This document shows, piece by piece, positions 39,201-51,000 of a DNA stretch of 64,000 nucleotides. Where the stretch lies: assembly GCF_036370855.1 (NCBI RefSeq), contig NC_088099.1, positions 140,437,517-140,501,516 of the forward strand, in the 5' to 3' direction. The DNA comes from Dromaius novaehollandiae (taxonomy: Eukaryota; Chordata; Aves; Casuariiformes; Dromaiidae). How positions within the stretch are numbered: position 1 is the first letter of the stretch; the number at the start of each line of letters is the position of its first letter. A program made the position numbers and the translations under genes. The notes beneath the pieces are model-generated. The model made no database searches. It had not been told where the DNA came from and saw only the letters and a program-made list of their open reading frames with translations.

Positions 39201-42200
39201 TGATCTGATCTGACTGTGGATAATGTTTCTGCAAATGTACCTGACTCCTTCATTGTCTATGGCATTTTGTAGAAATCTATCCCCAAACATTTTCAGTTTA
39301 TTGTTACATAAACCACATTTATTGTTAGCACAAGCAGGTTGCATTAATCATTTTCATGCCAGTAAGACTTGATATTGCATAAGTCATTGACACAGTTCTG
39401 GTTTTATATTTTACATTTGCACTCACCCCATCAAGCTTGATGTCTCCCTCAAAAAGGTTCAGTCCTAAAGCTAAAGGGAAGAGGAGATTAACATTCAGTT
39501 ATTGTATTGATCTGTGGCTACTGTAATGAAAATCATGCAACATTTAAAAGAAAAACTGAATTTAAAAAAAGAAAACCTTCATTGATGTCAAAGATGTCTT
39601 GATCAATTCCTCCATCTAAGTCTATTTCTGAAAAATAAAAAGACAAGCGAGGTAGGACATGAGCCCTTGCTGTTATCTTTATGAAGTGTGAAAATTAATG
39701 AAATAACAATAACAGTAATTATAACTCTGTGCCTGTCCTATGCTTCTGAGCAGCTGTTTTTGCTGCCTGCCTCCCATGCATGCAAATAGAGCTCAAAACT
39801 GAACTCACCAGTCGTCTCCGGAGCAGGCTGGCAAGGGGAGAGAAAAAAAAACACATTAGTAGAATGCACATAATGAAATGTGGCTAATATGACTCTCTTA
39901 ATGGTATTAGAGATGCATTTTATGCTCAACTAACAGCATTTAGTGCATTGCATTGCATTGGAGTGACTGGGCCCATTATTTTCCCATTCAACTGGAAATA
40001 TTTGCTTATGTGTCTGTTTTGTGTCCTCCCACTTCAGTATGCACTGGTAAAAAGCAAGTCACCCACTACTGCTTCTGTAAAGTTTTTCCAATTGTTTTTC
40101 TCGCCTGACTCAAGCAGTGCTGAGCACTCTTTCACTAACTGGAAAAAAGAGCCTGTTATTTCTACGAAATCAAATATTGCTGCTAGTCAGGTGCTGTACA
40201 GAACTTTTCTCCTGCCAGTTCCTGGGCACTTTATGAAAGTTAAGCATTTCCATGTTAAACCCAGGGATGGAGAGACAGAGGGCCTGGTGCAGTGTCGCAC
40301 AGCGAGGCTTGGAAGGACTTGACGCAGAGCCCAGGTCTCCTCCGGCCCTAGTCTTTATCTAGGCTCCATCCAGCTGAACAGCACCGACTTAAAGATTGCT
40401 TTTGTGATGTGCAAAAACCAAGTTTTGGATCAGAGCAAGACTGTAATGAAACATACATAGCACAGTTTTCCTTGACTTAACATGCCCATGGAATATCATC
40501 TATATTCCTTTATTAGGCGAGACACTCTACATAGCACTAAGCAACTGTATCTCATGCAGGGAGTAAAAAACCCCACCTTTCTAAGCAATGATTTCTGCTT
40601 TCTTTCTTTTTTTTTCCTGTTTCTCATCAGAAGTCCTATTTTCCTGAGTTTGAAAAGAAGCTCACAAACTGAAGGTTAAAAAAAAAAAAAAACGCTCAAA
40701 TTTTAAGTTCTGACAATACAGGGTACATATATATCAAATGGTAAGATAGAGCAGCAATTCTGCAAAGTAGGATGGGAATTTTAGTTTTTTTCTCTCCTGG
40801 ATTGTTTTTCTTTCTCTGTGTAAATAATTTCCTACCTTTCCTACATGCAGTCTTGTATGCAATATTTTTTAGATGATTTTTTTAACCATGTGAAACACAT
40901 TCAACATCCATTAGAAGCAATGAACATTGGAAGATCAACATATTCAAAGACTTTAAAAATAAAGTCCATGCAGTCCACAACGATATTAATTTTGGTCAGT
41001 TTTACCATCTGTAGAGTGGATAAGAAAGTAGTGTGGCCAAAAATTTCAACAGATTAAAATCAATATGTTCTTCTAGATCTCAATTTTGGCACATAATTAT
41101 GGGAACAATTTGAGGTGAAACATAACTGAGAGCACTAAAAATGATGGGGTGTGTCTGAGATTTTGTTGTTGTTAAAAGTACATATTCTTATCAAAACAAC
41201 CCGCTTGCATAAAAAGAGTTAATTTCAATGAAATTTCTTCATCTGGAACAGGTTCAGAAAGAAAGTTCTGAAACTGTCAGATTGCCTTACTTTGTCTTTT
41301 TTAATGAAAGACTGTGTTTTCAATCTGACATGCCTGTGTTGTTAAAAAGTGAGCAAAAGAGTAAAAATACTGTAAATTCAGAAAGTTACAATTTCATTTT
41401 AACATTCTGATTTACCTGAACTAAAATTAATTAAAATTGCTACTTTACATTTTTTCCTCAGATTTTAATAATTTATTCTGATTTAATTATTTATTCTGCC
41501 TAAGAGGGGGGAAAATATTTTTTGCCCAACCAAGTAGAGGCTATAACGTACAGTTTTAACATAGTTAATGCCTAATTGATATAAGTTGGTATAGTCAGAT
41601 GCTTAATATCTTTATAGTATACAAAAACACACAGTTTTTAATCATGTTGTTCTTTTGCTTTTTAATTCTCTTAATGAAATCTACCATCAATATATTGTTT
41701 TAGTGTAAAGGAAGGATTTTGACCTTGAAATTTCGGTTACCAAAAAGCATTGAGCAGGATGTCTCCTGACCTGATCTCTCCTGAAACAACCACGTTATTA
41801 GAGAACCAGTACTTCACATTTCTGGGTTGCTTCAAATTTTGGGAGATTTCAAGATACCCAGCTCTTAAAAACCCAGTGTTATTTTAGAAAAACCACTGAG
41901 TCCATTGAAAAACTATTTCTAGAGGTGTGCGGATGCAACATGACAAATGCTAAAGGATTGGTTTTGATCTCACATTTCACTGAGTTAACTGGTGTTATTG
42001 AAGTTTACACTGATGCATAAAAAATAAGAATGGGAACTTTAGAATTAAAGACTTAAATTCTATAAGAGTACTGTTTAACAAAACAAAATATCTTTTCTAG
42101 ACAAGTCATCCATACATCTGTAATGTCAAAGGGTTTCTCTGAAGTTTTATTGCACTTACATCCTAACATTTCATTTATTTATCAAAACTTATTCATATAA

Positions 42201-44514
42201 CAGTATTCAGTCCACATATTTTCAAGATTTGAAATCAAAGTGCAGCTTGTAAAACAAGCTGAAAATACATGCGCAAAGTCCGTAAGACACATTTAGAAGA
42301 CTAAATTTGCTTTTAAACACAAGAATTCTTCAAAATCCCAGTCACATACAGAGTTCGAACTAACGTGGAAGAAAAACAGCACAGGTAAAGCTTACAATCT
42401 TCAAAAATTAAAAACACATTATTGTCCTTTCTGCTAAAGTTCATTGATGGAGGCACTGATGGGCATCATACCCTGAAATTTTTAATGCACTTATCACCAT
42501 TAATGAAAAGTAAAATATCTCTGCAGTTTCAATAATTATAACCAGCTACAATGTTCCTAAATCCGCTAACCAGAAAACAAAACCATGCTAACAGTAGAAA
42601 TAGGCTGTCTCATGGAAAAGCTCCTCTAGCTGTAGCAAAAGCCCAGAAAACAGAAGATGAAATCAGTGCAAGTAAATCCAGCTGCACTTCTGGTGCATAA
42701 AACAAAATGCGAGTCGGTTACCAAAGAATACCAAATTCCAGTGATAACTGAAATCCAAGCTGGTCTTCAGCATCTGAAAACTGTCACTGAATGTTTTACA
42801 TTGAAAGAATTGATCCTTCCTTTCTAGTTCTTTTTGAATAAGGCTTCATCTTTCATCATGTGAATCTTAGTGGTAAAATATTCAGTTTCAGAAGGGATAT
42901 CTGTGTGTTTAAATATTACTCACGTGAGTAGCAACAGCTGGATCTGACCAAAAATAGCTATGGTCTCAATAGCAGCGTGACCACTGAGGCCCACATAATG
43001 CATTTCCAGTCCCTAAAAGTTTTGTAAATAAATAACAGATTCACAGTTCACAGTCACACACAGAGGAAGGTTATATTAACTGAGATGTACCAAGGGGAAT
43101 CTAGACTCACTTAATAATCAATAGAGAAAGAAATGGCTAATTGCACACAAGTAATTCATCTCATCCCTAAAATACATACAGTACATCCACAATTGCTAGT
43201 GTCTCTAGAAGATAATCCACCTCACCTAGGCTGGATATTTATGTGAGGATGTGATAAATCACCCAATGAAAATTTCCCTCTTTCACCAGGGACTTCAGAT
43301 GGAGCATAGTCAATCACCTTGGATGAGATACCCTAACTTATCAGTATTTTCTCTAGAGAATACAACTTCTGTTACTGATATCCAGAAACACGAGAGAAAC
43401 CTCTGTTGGCAATAATGCATATGGAAATAAAATGATTAGTCCTGGTGATCAGGAGCCACTTTCTCACACGTGGGCAGATTATTAGGAATCAGCTGGTGTG
43501 TAATAGCTTGCAGATGTTGGCAGCAGCCTGCGTAACCCATTGCATGCTTTACAAAAGCCTTGTAGAGGAATCTAAACAAGGCTGAGACCTGAGTTTCCCA
43601 GAGCCTGGAAATACAGAAACAGGGAGCTGTGGTAGACAGCAGGAGCGGGTGGGAAATATGGTAGTGGGGAGGTGAGAATAGAGGAGAACTATGGGAAAGC
43701 TGGAGATATGGCACTGAGCTCTTGACTGCAAAGACAGATCAGTGTCTGTTGGTGGAGAGGAAGAGGAAATGACAGCCACATCAGGTTACTGGAGTTGGAT
43801 TCATAGGATCAGATAGTTAAGTTGCATAAACTAAAAAAGATAAGGCTATTCCACTTAAAGTAATGCCACAATATCTTACTCTGTAAATTACCCGGAAGCT
43901 ACTAAGTGCAGAAATGAACTTTCAATAATCTACTGTTTTTTTGCTCTCCTAGTTAATTGTATTGTGTGATATCACTCAAATTCCTGGCAACTACAATGAA
44001 TTATCACATCAGCAAAATACTGCATTTCTCCACAAAAGATAGGAAATACAAATTCTCACAACTGTCATTGTTGCTTTTTGTCATAAAATAGCTCAGCTGG
44101 AGTGGAGGAACAGAGAACAGAGTCATGAAAAAGCATATCCAGTGGCTGAAATGACACCAATTTCAATATCAAATATATTTCCTATCTGGTAACATTACTC
44201 TGAACACTAGGGGAAATTTTGCTTAGATGGGAATGCAAGATGAGATCTTCTGATGTACAGCTGAACCTATTAAAAATAGCAGCATTAAGATCCCAAGAAA
44301 ACTGAAATCTCTCTTCCTTTGTCTTCCACACAACCATTAGACAGAATTCATATTTTTGCAATAGCTATGTTCTTAGTCTTTTTTTCTCGAATTCATTTCA
44401 AGCTACATTGCACTTCAACATAGGAAGAATGTACATTCTTTGTTTTCTTACCTGACTCCAGACCACCTGAAGAAGAAGCCAAGTTAGAAGTGCAGGCACA
44501 GAAAACCAGACCAT
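18663..44514 (-). CDS. MEP1B: Meprin A subunit beta (astacin-family membrane metalloprotease), complete, 15 coding exons
   Basis: A zinc endopeptidase of the cell surface; the mammalian enzyme acts in kidney and intestinal brush border and favours acidic residues at P1'. My joined reading frame has 804 codons plus stop with all phases consistent. It contains a signal peptide (1-21), propeptide with FEGD switch, tryptic activation site R63-N64, astacin domain with the HExxHxxGxxHxxxRxDR zinc motif (H154, H158, H164) and Met-turn SVMHY (M211). MAM (about 263-429), MATH (about 430-596), Thr-rich stalk (about 615-705), EGF-like (C711-C746), a transmembrane helix (about 756-781) and a short basic tail follow. 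Human meprin beta is about 700 residues; the extra length is the stalk. It lies downstream of RNF138 on the same strand, as in human. No frameshift or stop was seen in any exon. Confidence 0.97.
19707..19908 (-). CDS. MEP1B: MEP1B exon 14 (EGF-like end, transmembrane helix, start of tail)
   Basis: It encodes [20 protein letters not shown], completing the EGF-like domain. A hydrophobic helix ([16 protein letters not shown]) and a basic stop-transfer KKKY follow. It ends with NLTLEE before GTAAGT in phase 0. Confidence 0.96.
20625..20649. repeat. T25 homopolymer in MEP1B intron 14
   Basis: An uninterrupted T run on the plus strand, between unique sequences. No adjacent retroposon was recognised. 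Confidence 0.9.
21869..21905. repeat. Perfect 13-bp inverted repeat with 11-bp loop, MEP1B intron 13
   Basis: Left arm ATGTATTAGTCCA (21869-21881) and right arm TGGACTAATACAT (21893-21905) are exact reverse complements. Confidence 0.9.
22167..22572 (-). CDS. MEP1B: MEP1B exon 13 (mucin-like stalk and first part of EGF-like domain)
   Basis: It opens with [11 protein letters not shown], matching the human inter-domain segment. It then has about 85-90 Thr/Ser/Pro-rich residues built on [13 protein letters not shown] repeats, and resumes with [12 protein letters not shown], the EGF-like domain. The frame is open throughout, so the expansion is in-frame coding sequence. Confidence 0.93.
22313..22470 (-). 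repeat. MEP1B: Coding minisatellite (39-bp unit) in MEP1B exon 13
   Basis: There are three full 39-bp units, each encoding 13 residues of the [13 protein letters not shown] type, plus one shortened 24-bp unit. On the plus strand it reads as GGTGGT-rich DNA. Unit-to-unit differences are few, so copy number is likely to vary. Confidence 0.9.
23079..23261 (-). CDS. MEP1B: MEP1B exon 12 (MATH domain end)
   Basis: It encodes [35 protein letters not shown] and YILLTVE, matching the C-terminal part of the meprin MATH domain. Confidence 0.97.
24175..24215. repeat. (TA)n microsatellite, MEP1B intron 12
   Basis: About 40 bp of alternating T and A with one phase break, self-complementary. Confidence 0.95.
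24951..25415 (-). CDS. MEP1B: MEP1B exon 11 (MAM end and MATH domain)
   Basis: A 465-nt exon. It ends the MAM domain ([14 protein letters not shown]) and encodes most of the MATH/TRAF-like domain: [46 protein letters not shown] and [13 protein letters not shown]. Several NxS/T sites are present. Confidence 0.97.
27365..27580 (-). CDS. MEP1B: MEP1B exon 10 (MAM domain middle)
   Basis: It encodes [34 protein letters not shown], then [16 protein letters not shown] and LTLIEEIR. Confidence 0.97.
28367..28519 (-). CDS. MEP1B: MEP1B exon 9 (MAM domain start)
   Basis: It encodes [19 protein letters not shown], then [15 protein letters not shown] and [10 protein letters not shown], typical of a MAM N-terminus. 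Confidence 0.97.
28520..31675. other. MEP1B intron 8, nothing recognised
   Basis: Unique-looking AT-rich intron. The 101-codon minus-strand frame at 31002-31307 has no recognisable domain and no family counterpart in meprin. Confidence 0.6.
31676..31894 (-). CDS. MEP1B: MEP1B exon 8 (Met-turn and end of protease domain)
   Basis: It encodes [29 protein letters not shown] and [20 protein letters not shown] is the Met-turn, and its tyrosine is the fifth zinc-proximal residue of astacins. Confidence 0.98.
33011..33189 (-). CDS. MEP1B: MEP1B exon 7 (zinc-binding active site)
   Basis: It encodes [31 protein letters not shown] and the rest of the HExxHxxGxxH signature, followed by [20 protein letters not shown]. 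All three zinc histidines and the catalytic glutamate (E155) are present. Confidence 0.98.
33190..37469. other. MEP1B intron 6, nothing recognised
   Basis: A 4.3-kb intron without repeats or genes I can name. Short open frames near 34.3 and 35.5 kb look like chance. Confidence 0.6.
37470..37587 (-). CDS. MEP1B: MEP1B exon 6 (protease N-terminal lobe)
   Basis: It encodes [20 protein letters not shown], then IDFKPW and YISVFKGS. It carries the first cysteine of the conserved astacin disulfides. Confidence 0.96.
38301..38379 (-). CDS. MEP1B: MEP1B exon 5 (activation site and start of protease domain)
   Basis: It encodes LQGRNSIIG, then [15 protein letters not shown]. Cleavage after R63 would expose N64, as in other meprins. 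The Q61 and G62 positions differ from human. Confidence 0.96.
39427..39470 (-). CDS. MEP1B: MEP1B exon 4 (propeptide, zinc-switch aspartate)
   Basis: It encodes [15 protein letters not shown]-type sequence; the FEGD motif carries the aspartate that ligates zinc in the astacin zymogen. The GTGAGT donor leaves phase 0. Confidence 0.92.
39577..39627 (-). CDS. MEP1B: MEP1B exon 3 (propeptide)
   Basis: It encodes [17 protein letters not shown], nearly identical to the human propeptide segment. Confidence 0.95.
39809..39827 (-). CDS. MEP1B: MEP1B exon 2 (19-nt microexon, propeptide start)
   Basis: It encodes PAPETT plus one base, between TTGCCAG and GTGAGT. Phase arithmetic with exons 1 and 3 is exact. 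Confidence 0.85.
39828..44451. other. MEP1B intron 1, nothing recognised
   Basis: A 4.6-kb first intron, AT-rich. No mobile element or embedded gene recognised; regulatory elements are possible but not readable by eye. Confidence 0.6.
44452..44514 (-). CDS. MEP1B: MEP1B exon 1 (start codon and signal peptide)
   Basis: It encodes 21 residues starting [12 protein letters not shown], a hydrophobic signal peptide, and ends at SQ before a GTAAGA donor in phase 0. The in-frame ATG upstream (44607) would place the hydrophobic core after 30 extra residues, so the inner ATG is preferred. Confidence 0.9.
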
Positions 44515-44548
44515 GTTGTTATCCAGCCAGCGTTTCAGACCAGCTTGG

Positions 44549-44605
44549 TATTTAAGGCAGTAAATGTCATAAATCAAAACCTTTGTCCTTTCATCAATGA
44601 TTAAC
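44549..44605 (-). promoter_or_regulatory. MEP1B: Candidate MEP1B core promoter: TATA-like box, CDX-like and HNF1-like motifs
   Basis: On the minus strand, GTTAATCATTGAT (44605-44593) is close to the HNF1 consensus, TTTATGAC (44573-44566) resembles a CDX site, and TTAAATA (44555-44549) is a TATA-like box about 35 bp before the ATG. This order fits an intestine/kidney gene. The 5' UTR would be very short unless an upstream exon exists. Confidence 0.45.
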
Positions 44606-44717
44606 ATACCATACCTTTTGTTGTCTTAAAAATTCCAGTAAGTAAAGTTCACCATTAATATATTAAGATAACTAACATGTTTTAACTATTTATAAATACC
44701 CCTGTGAGGGAAAAAAA

Positions 44718-45014
44718 AAAGGACCTAAATGGATATTGGATATACAGGAGAACACAAGGAAATGGAAATATAGGAGGAAATGGACACAAATTGAAATACA
44801 AGAACTTCCATTTAAACATAAGAAAAAGCTTTTTTACTCTAATGGTGATTAAACACTGGAACAGGTTGCCCAGGGAGGTTGGGAAGCCTCCTCCCTTGTA
44901 AATATTCAAAATCTGGCTGGACACGGTCCTGGGCAACCTGCTTAGAGCAGGGGGTTGGACCAGATGATCTCCAGAGGTCCCTTCCAACCTCGACAATCCT
45001 GTGGCTCTGTGAAT
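44718..45014 (+). mobile_element. CR1 LINE, 5'-truncated 3' end
   Basis: The diagnostic CR1 3' region is present: CACTGGAACAGGTTGCCCAG, GGAGGTTGGGAAGCCTCC, GGGGGTTGGACCAGATGATC and TCCAGAGGTCCCTTCCAACC, ending in CCTGTGGCTCTGTGAAT, the degenerate CR1 tail octamers. The left limit is uncertain. It lies between MEP1B and RNF138, about 200 bp upstream of the MEP1B start codon, in opposite orientation. Confidence 0.95.
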
Positions 45015-48000
45015 AGAGCTGGCACTAAAAGCTTTTGAATGACGGAAAACAAATAAGACTCTTAGGTGGTAAGAAATAATATATGAATTATTATGTATTT
45101 TTTCACAAAAAGTGAACGTGGTAGATGTGTCCACATAAAAATATCTGTCAAAATTTCAAGATCTTTGTATTAGAAAAGCCAATGCCATTTCTACTGTGGA
45201 TAGTATACTGTACTTGACAGTAGATCAGACCATAGTATTCTTCCAGATTATTTATAAATTCAGTACAGATTAATTTAAAAAATTTCAAAACCCTTGTACT
45301 ACTTGCATTGTCTTTTATTGTTTGAACTTTTAGTTTCTTCCAAACTTCAGTCATCTCCTCTATTTGCTACTGCCAGAGAATGCGGAAATTGCCATAGGTT
45401 CTTCTTATGCTTAAATTGAAGGTACTTGTGGCAATTGTATGATAAGACTTAGCTGAACTTTACCTTTCCCTGGCCAACGATCTGGTTAGGATTTCATAAA
45501 AACTATAATGATATTTAGGTTTTGTATTGTAAACAGGTTATTCCTTGGAGAACAGACTCCAAAATGATAATACTATGGTCAGTAACATTTCTCATAGTAT
45601 TTAAAGTATCAGAGATGATGAAAAAGAACTGGTTGATCCTAAGTAATGAAAACACCAGAATGATTCTAGCTGCTCAGACCCATACTTATTTCATTGTTGA
45701 CCCATTGAAAAGCAGCAATTATGGATACTATTTTTCTTATAAAGTTAGGTTTTTCTTTTTTAATTGCCTACCAAAGTGCCAATAAATATTGTAATCCTCT
45801 ATTGGCTGATAATAATTTTGTCAACTGTAATCAAATCACTGATATCGGGAAGGTTGAAAAGCTCTTTTGTCAAGTTTTTTTTCTGCAAGTTCAGCAATCC
45901 TTGAATTTTGTATGCTGTCACCTTCAACTGCTGCATGATGACAGTTCTTCTTTTGGAGGCTCTCTAGCTTAGATTGGCTTCATCTATATTAGTAGTTTGA
46001 CTCAGCTGGAACAGATTTGTAAATTGAAACAGCTGGTGCTAGGGACCTGGCATCTTTCCTATACACATTTCAAAGGGTTTTATTTCAGACCAGCTCTGAT
46101 CTGATTCTGGAGACTGAATGTGGCAGTTGGACTGCATTAGGTGGAGATCTGACATACATATTCTGGTTAAGATTCATCCAAAGGAAGTTCAACTTGTATG
46201 CTCTGAAACTGCTCTGTGACATGCACTAAAGCATGGTAAGCGGGGATGATGATGATAATGACAACACTTGCTGAAAAATAGACTCCTGATCCAAACTAAT
46301 AGACTAGTGCAGCTGCCCCCATTATTCCTTGGTTATAATACATTACAGGTGTTTTCTCGAGGTGGTGGAATATGATGAACTCAAAAGGACTAGTACATCT
46401 TTTAATCTGACTGCTTGGTTTTGGAAGAAAGCCTAGAATCCTGGTTTTTCTACTACTTTGGCCCTCTAACATGCAACTGATCAAGACAATCTGCTTCTCA
46501 GTTTCCACATCCTCACTTACAAGATGCATCAACCAGCACCAAGACCCCACATCCAACCTCTCTGCAACTGGAGCTATGAGGATGATCCTCCCATCGCAAA
46601 CAGAGGCTGTACGAACCTCTGTACCATGATTGCTGCTGCTCTGAAGACTGGCTACAAAGTGAGTTATCTGAAGAAAACACTAGAAAGCGTAAGGAGTGGT
46701 GTATGGTGAGGCCAAACAGTGAAGGCACTGGAAGAAGATATACACTAACCCTGCACTGTTAAATACGGTCCATATACACGTTTTTTTCCCCCCAGTTCAT
46801 ACAGCTTTTCAATCAATTAAACTACTCAGAGTTTTGACACCTTAACAAGTTATCCGTTATAACAAAACAAGACACATGATAGAGTATTAAACAATATATG
46901 AACAACAACAAGGTGTCAGAACTTACAAGGTGGAAGTTCTTGGCATAAATTTCACTGTGTTCCCCCATGAAGTAGCTGAATGGATTGTTAATACATGTTG
47001 AGAAAAAGTTAATAAATAGATAGGCAATCTTAATGATTTTTTTTTCAGTCTAATCACTGAAGAGCTTTTCTACAGAGTGTACCTGCTTTTGTGACCACAT
47101 GCTCTGAAACAATGTACATCTTGTGTTATCACTGACTTACTGTCTATGTTCAGGCAATACACTTATCCCTTATTTTCCATAAGGGTTTTGATACATGGCT
47201 CTTTGCATTTTACTTTAAAGATGAAGATTACTATGGGCCCAATCCAACTTGTAAGACCAAAGCCCACAGCAGGGTATATAATGTAAGAGCCTAACTGAAT
47301 GAGTATTACTGGAGATGCACTAAGAAAGGATAGTGCAACTTACTTGAATAGATGATGTGCATTTTCAGATGTACACAGAGAATGGTATGGTCTTACGTTA
47401 TGTCTTTGTTCCTCAGTTAGCTGGGCACATAACAGCTAAAAGTAGCACAGGTCCTTTCTTCATATTGTTAGGGACTTTATGCTGACCTATGGACCAAGGA
47501 TGTTCCTTCCATTACCATTTTGATCTGCTGTTAGAGTCCACCAGTGTTCTGACTCATGTTGTGTATTTTGAGAAAAAGTAAAAACACTAAACACAAAGGA
47601 GAGGGAGCAAATCTTTAGCTGGTTGATTGCTTTTACCCTTCTTACAATTCTTTGCCTTGAACATGTTTCACAACTTTTATGGGTGCTGAGCTGTCTAATG
47701 AGCCCTGAGTAACTATAAGAGACACCTGCAAAATCTGAGCTCTTGCCAGTCAATTGGATTTCTTTCCCCATAGACCCACATGCTTCCCTGCTGCTAGTAC
47801 AAGCAACAAAAAGGAAAGGCATCAGAAACTGCTGTGGAGGTTGGTGCAGGTCTCCTGCAATGACCACTTCGATCTCCTGCTGAGCTCACCTCACTAGCAG
47901 TAGGCAGATGGGCAACACCAGGGAGCAGACTGCATGTTCCCTTGGGCCGGCGTCGTCTCTGGGTCTGCCCAGCACCTGCAACAGCAGGCTGGCGCTGGCA

Positions 48001-51000
48001 CCTGCAGCCACCGCTGCAGCCCAACAAGTAATGATGCTGCAGGTCTTACCCTGAATAAGGAACATCCATCTGCATTGCCCAACGCACGATGTAAAGCTGC
48101 ACATGCTTTAGTGTGCTTAGTGAAGCCATGTCTGGGGATAATGAAGAAATAATAGAAGGAATAATAATACAACTCCTACTTTGCTTGCAAATGCTGTTTT
48201 TAAAAACTGAAGAAACAATTTCAAAATGGAAACTCAAACCATAAAACAATTAACAGTGGCTCTATATCAACACAGATTTTCTAGCATGTTTGGCTTGTAT
48301 TCTTCTATTTGTCTGATTAGTTTTGTTGCTCTGTATTTTAGTACAGATGCTCTGATAATTTGGGGATCAGTATGTTCCTCACTGAACTAACATGATTCGT
48401 GATCGCTTGTTGACATTTGGGTGGGACTTGGCTGATCGTGAGCTTTGATGTGAATTTCAAGTGATAGGAATTAGTTAAAAGCCTTGAAAAGCGCTGGCTT
48501 ATAGGGCATTATGTACCCCACTTAGCAGTGCTTATAGACCAACTGTTAGAGTGGGAGGATATTTAAATGGTCTGTGTATTATTTTCAGGCAGTAGTTTGT
48601 TCCTTGCACTGTCTCAAACTTCCTGTGTTGTCTTGCCTGAATTAGTTTCACTTTTTCAATTCATCTCCCAAATGGTGACAACATTGCAACAGTAGCTCCT
48701 AAATTAAATAGAGAGCAGCCTGAACAGGGTGTCTAGACAGGGGCTGTCAGATAAATGTGAAAGATTGAGAGTTTCTCAATCAAATCCAAAATGTTTCAGT
48801 CTGGACACCTAAATATTTCAAGTCAGGAAACTCAAACCTGGAATATCATTTGCCATGTAATGTGAGAAGGTGAAAATCATAACAAATATCAAAGTGTTCC
48901 ATCTTCTTGCAGAGCAGCAAACATGACATCATGCTTTCATTAAGGGTCTTCAGGAAAATGCAACAAACCTTCAGTTTCCTTCCACTACTTATCTACAACT
49001 GAACTAAAAAGCAACATTAAAAAGCAACAAGCAGGAGCTTGGCTGTGTAACATTTCATCCCTTACTGCTCACTGTCACTTCAGACATGTACTTTAACCAT
49101 TATCTTTTCTTCTGTGTGATAGTCTTTCATAAGTTAGATAATTACCTGAAACAGGATTACATCTCTCCCTCTTCCATTGGAATCTGAACCACGCCTGACA
49201 TGTTTTTACACAAGGATATTTTATGGTAAACATTAATCAGATCACAGTACACTGTAGCGGGTGGCTGCAGTTACCCATTAAATATCATGCCAGTACAGGG
49301 GGATACTCCAGGGATACTCAGCTCTCTGTGCGATGATGGAGCCTTAGCTAGGAGAATCCGTCTCTATTTCAGAGGCTTGCAGCAGCCCCAGACTATTGCG
49401 TGTGCGGGCAGAGGGGCGTTTATAAGACCTAAGTAATAGGAAGGGATACTGAAGCATGCCTGTATTTGGCACCTAGCAGATCTCCTCACTCCAGCAGCTG
49501 TGAAAGGTTTAGCTCACACATGATTAGCTAGGTCGTTGACATGTGTGCAGTTTCATAAAGCAAGTCAATATGATCAGCAGCAGCCCCACTGCTCAGCATC
49601 GCGGAATGCAGTAGTCCTCAGATGCCCCCTTGTGATTCCTATGTGCATGACAACATTGTAATTTTAAAGACGACCTCTAAAGCATGCTTTTGGGGAATGA
49701 AGGGACTTGCCAGTACACGTTCGGTTAGCATGAATATGTTACATTTCATGTTCACTCGTGAACTTGAGTGCACTCAGTGTTTTTTACAGCGTAGAGTCCT
49801 GGATGAATACAACTTACTTGCCCCAGATAATAGAACAAAACAATAAATCTGTAAGTTTGAGGTTTTAAAGTAAATCAAAATATTCTTGCAGTAGATTTGA
49901 ATGATTCCAGTAATTTTCTTTCTTACTCTCTAAAACAAACAAACAAAAATATTACATTATATTTAATATTTGGATAGAGATATCCCATATCTAGAAGTGT
50001 CTAGGAGCACAAAGATGTTAATTCACTAAGTAGTTAACTATTATGTTTATTTAGAGACAACCCAAAAATACTCAGTGCCCCCTTGTGGCTTAAATTATGA
50101 AATAAAATATTGACAAAAAAAACTATTAAAGTTTGAACAATCTCACAGCTGAGGTGATACACAAGTTGGATCTTCTGAGACACTACTGCCCATACTTACC
50201 CTGGGGGGAAAAACAAAAAAACAAACAAACCCCCACACCATCCTACTGTCTTTCATCCACACCTGCAAAAACAGAAAATCTGAAGCAAGGTTTTCTGAAA
50301 AGCATCTATTACCTTTGAACAGCAGGTCTGCATGAGATGTTTTTGGTTTTTTACATAACCTTAATCTCTAAAATCCCCCCCTAAAACAACAAAAAACACA
50401 AAGAGGAGGGGGGAGAAATCTTCCAGCATTCAGAAACTTTGAATCTAAGATCTGACTGACAGACTTTCAGTTTTTCAAACTGCAAATATACTTTCTGAGA
50501 AATATAAACTCCTCCAACCACAGAAGTAAACTTAGCACGCTAAGTCTGAAAGCCAGTGGTGCTAAGTTTCTTAATTTAGCCCAGAGGCCCCCCTCAGCCC
50601 CAAGATATTGAGGGCACAGCCAGAAGAACTCATAAGGCATAAGGAATATGAGATGATACTTAGTAACTAAGTAATATAATCTTAGTTATTTAATTGCTGA
50701 TTACTTTAGAAGACAGAAGAGACAGTGGGAGGGAAACTTAGATGGGGGAACTGATGAGAATTGCTGCAGGGAAAGACATACAGAGAAAGAAAGGAACAGA
50801 AAGACCAAAACCCAGAGAGAGAGTACAAAATAAAGTAACAGTGAGAGACACTTTTCTCAGTGACTAAGTGTCCTTATAAGCACATTCATAAAAACAGTAT
50901 TCTGTCACTAAGCCATGGGAGATGACCTCTGGCTTCATGAAACTGAGGAATGTATCCTAAATGTATACAGAGGATTTCAGGCTAAGATTTAAAATTGAAT

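Noticed and set aside
44682-45134. 150-codon minus-strand frame
   Set aside because: Antisense reading of the CR1 3' end.
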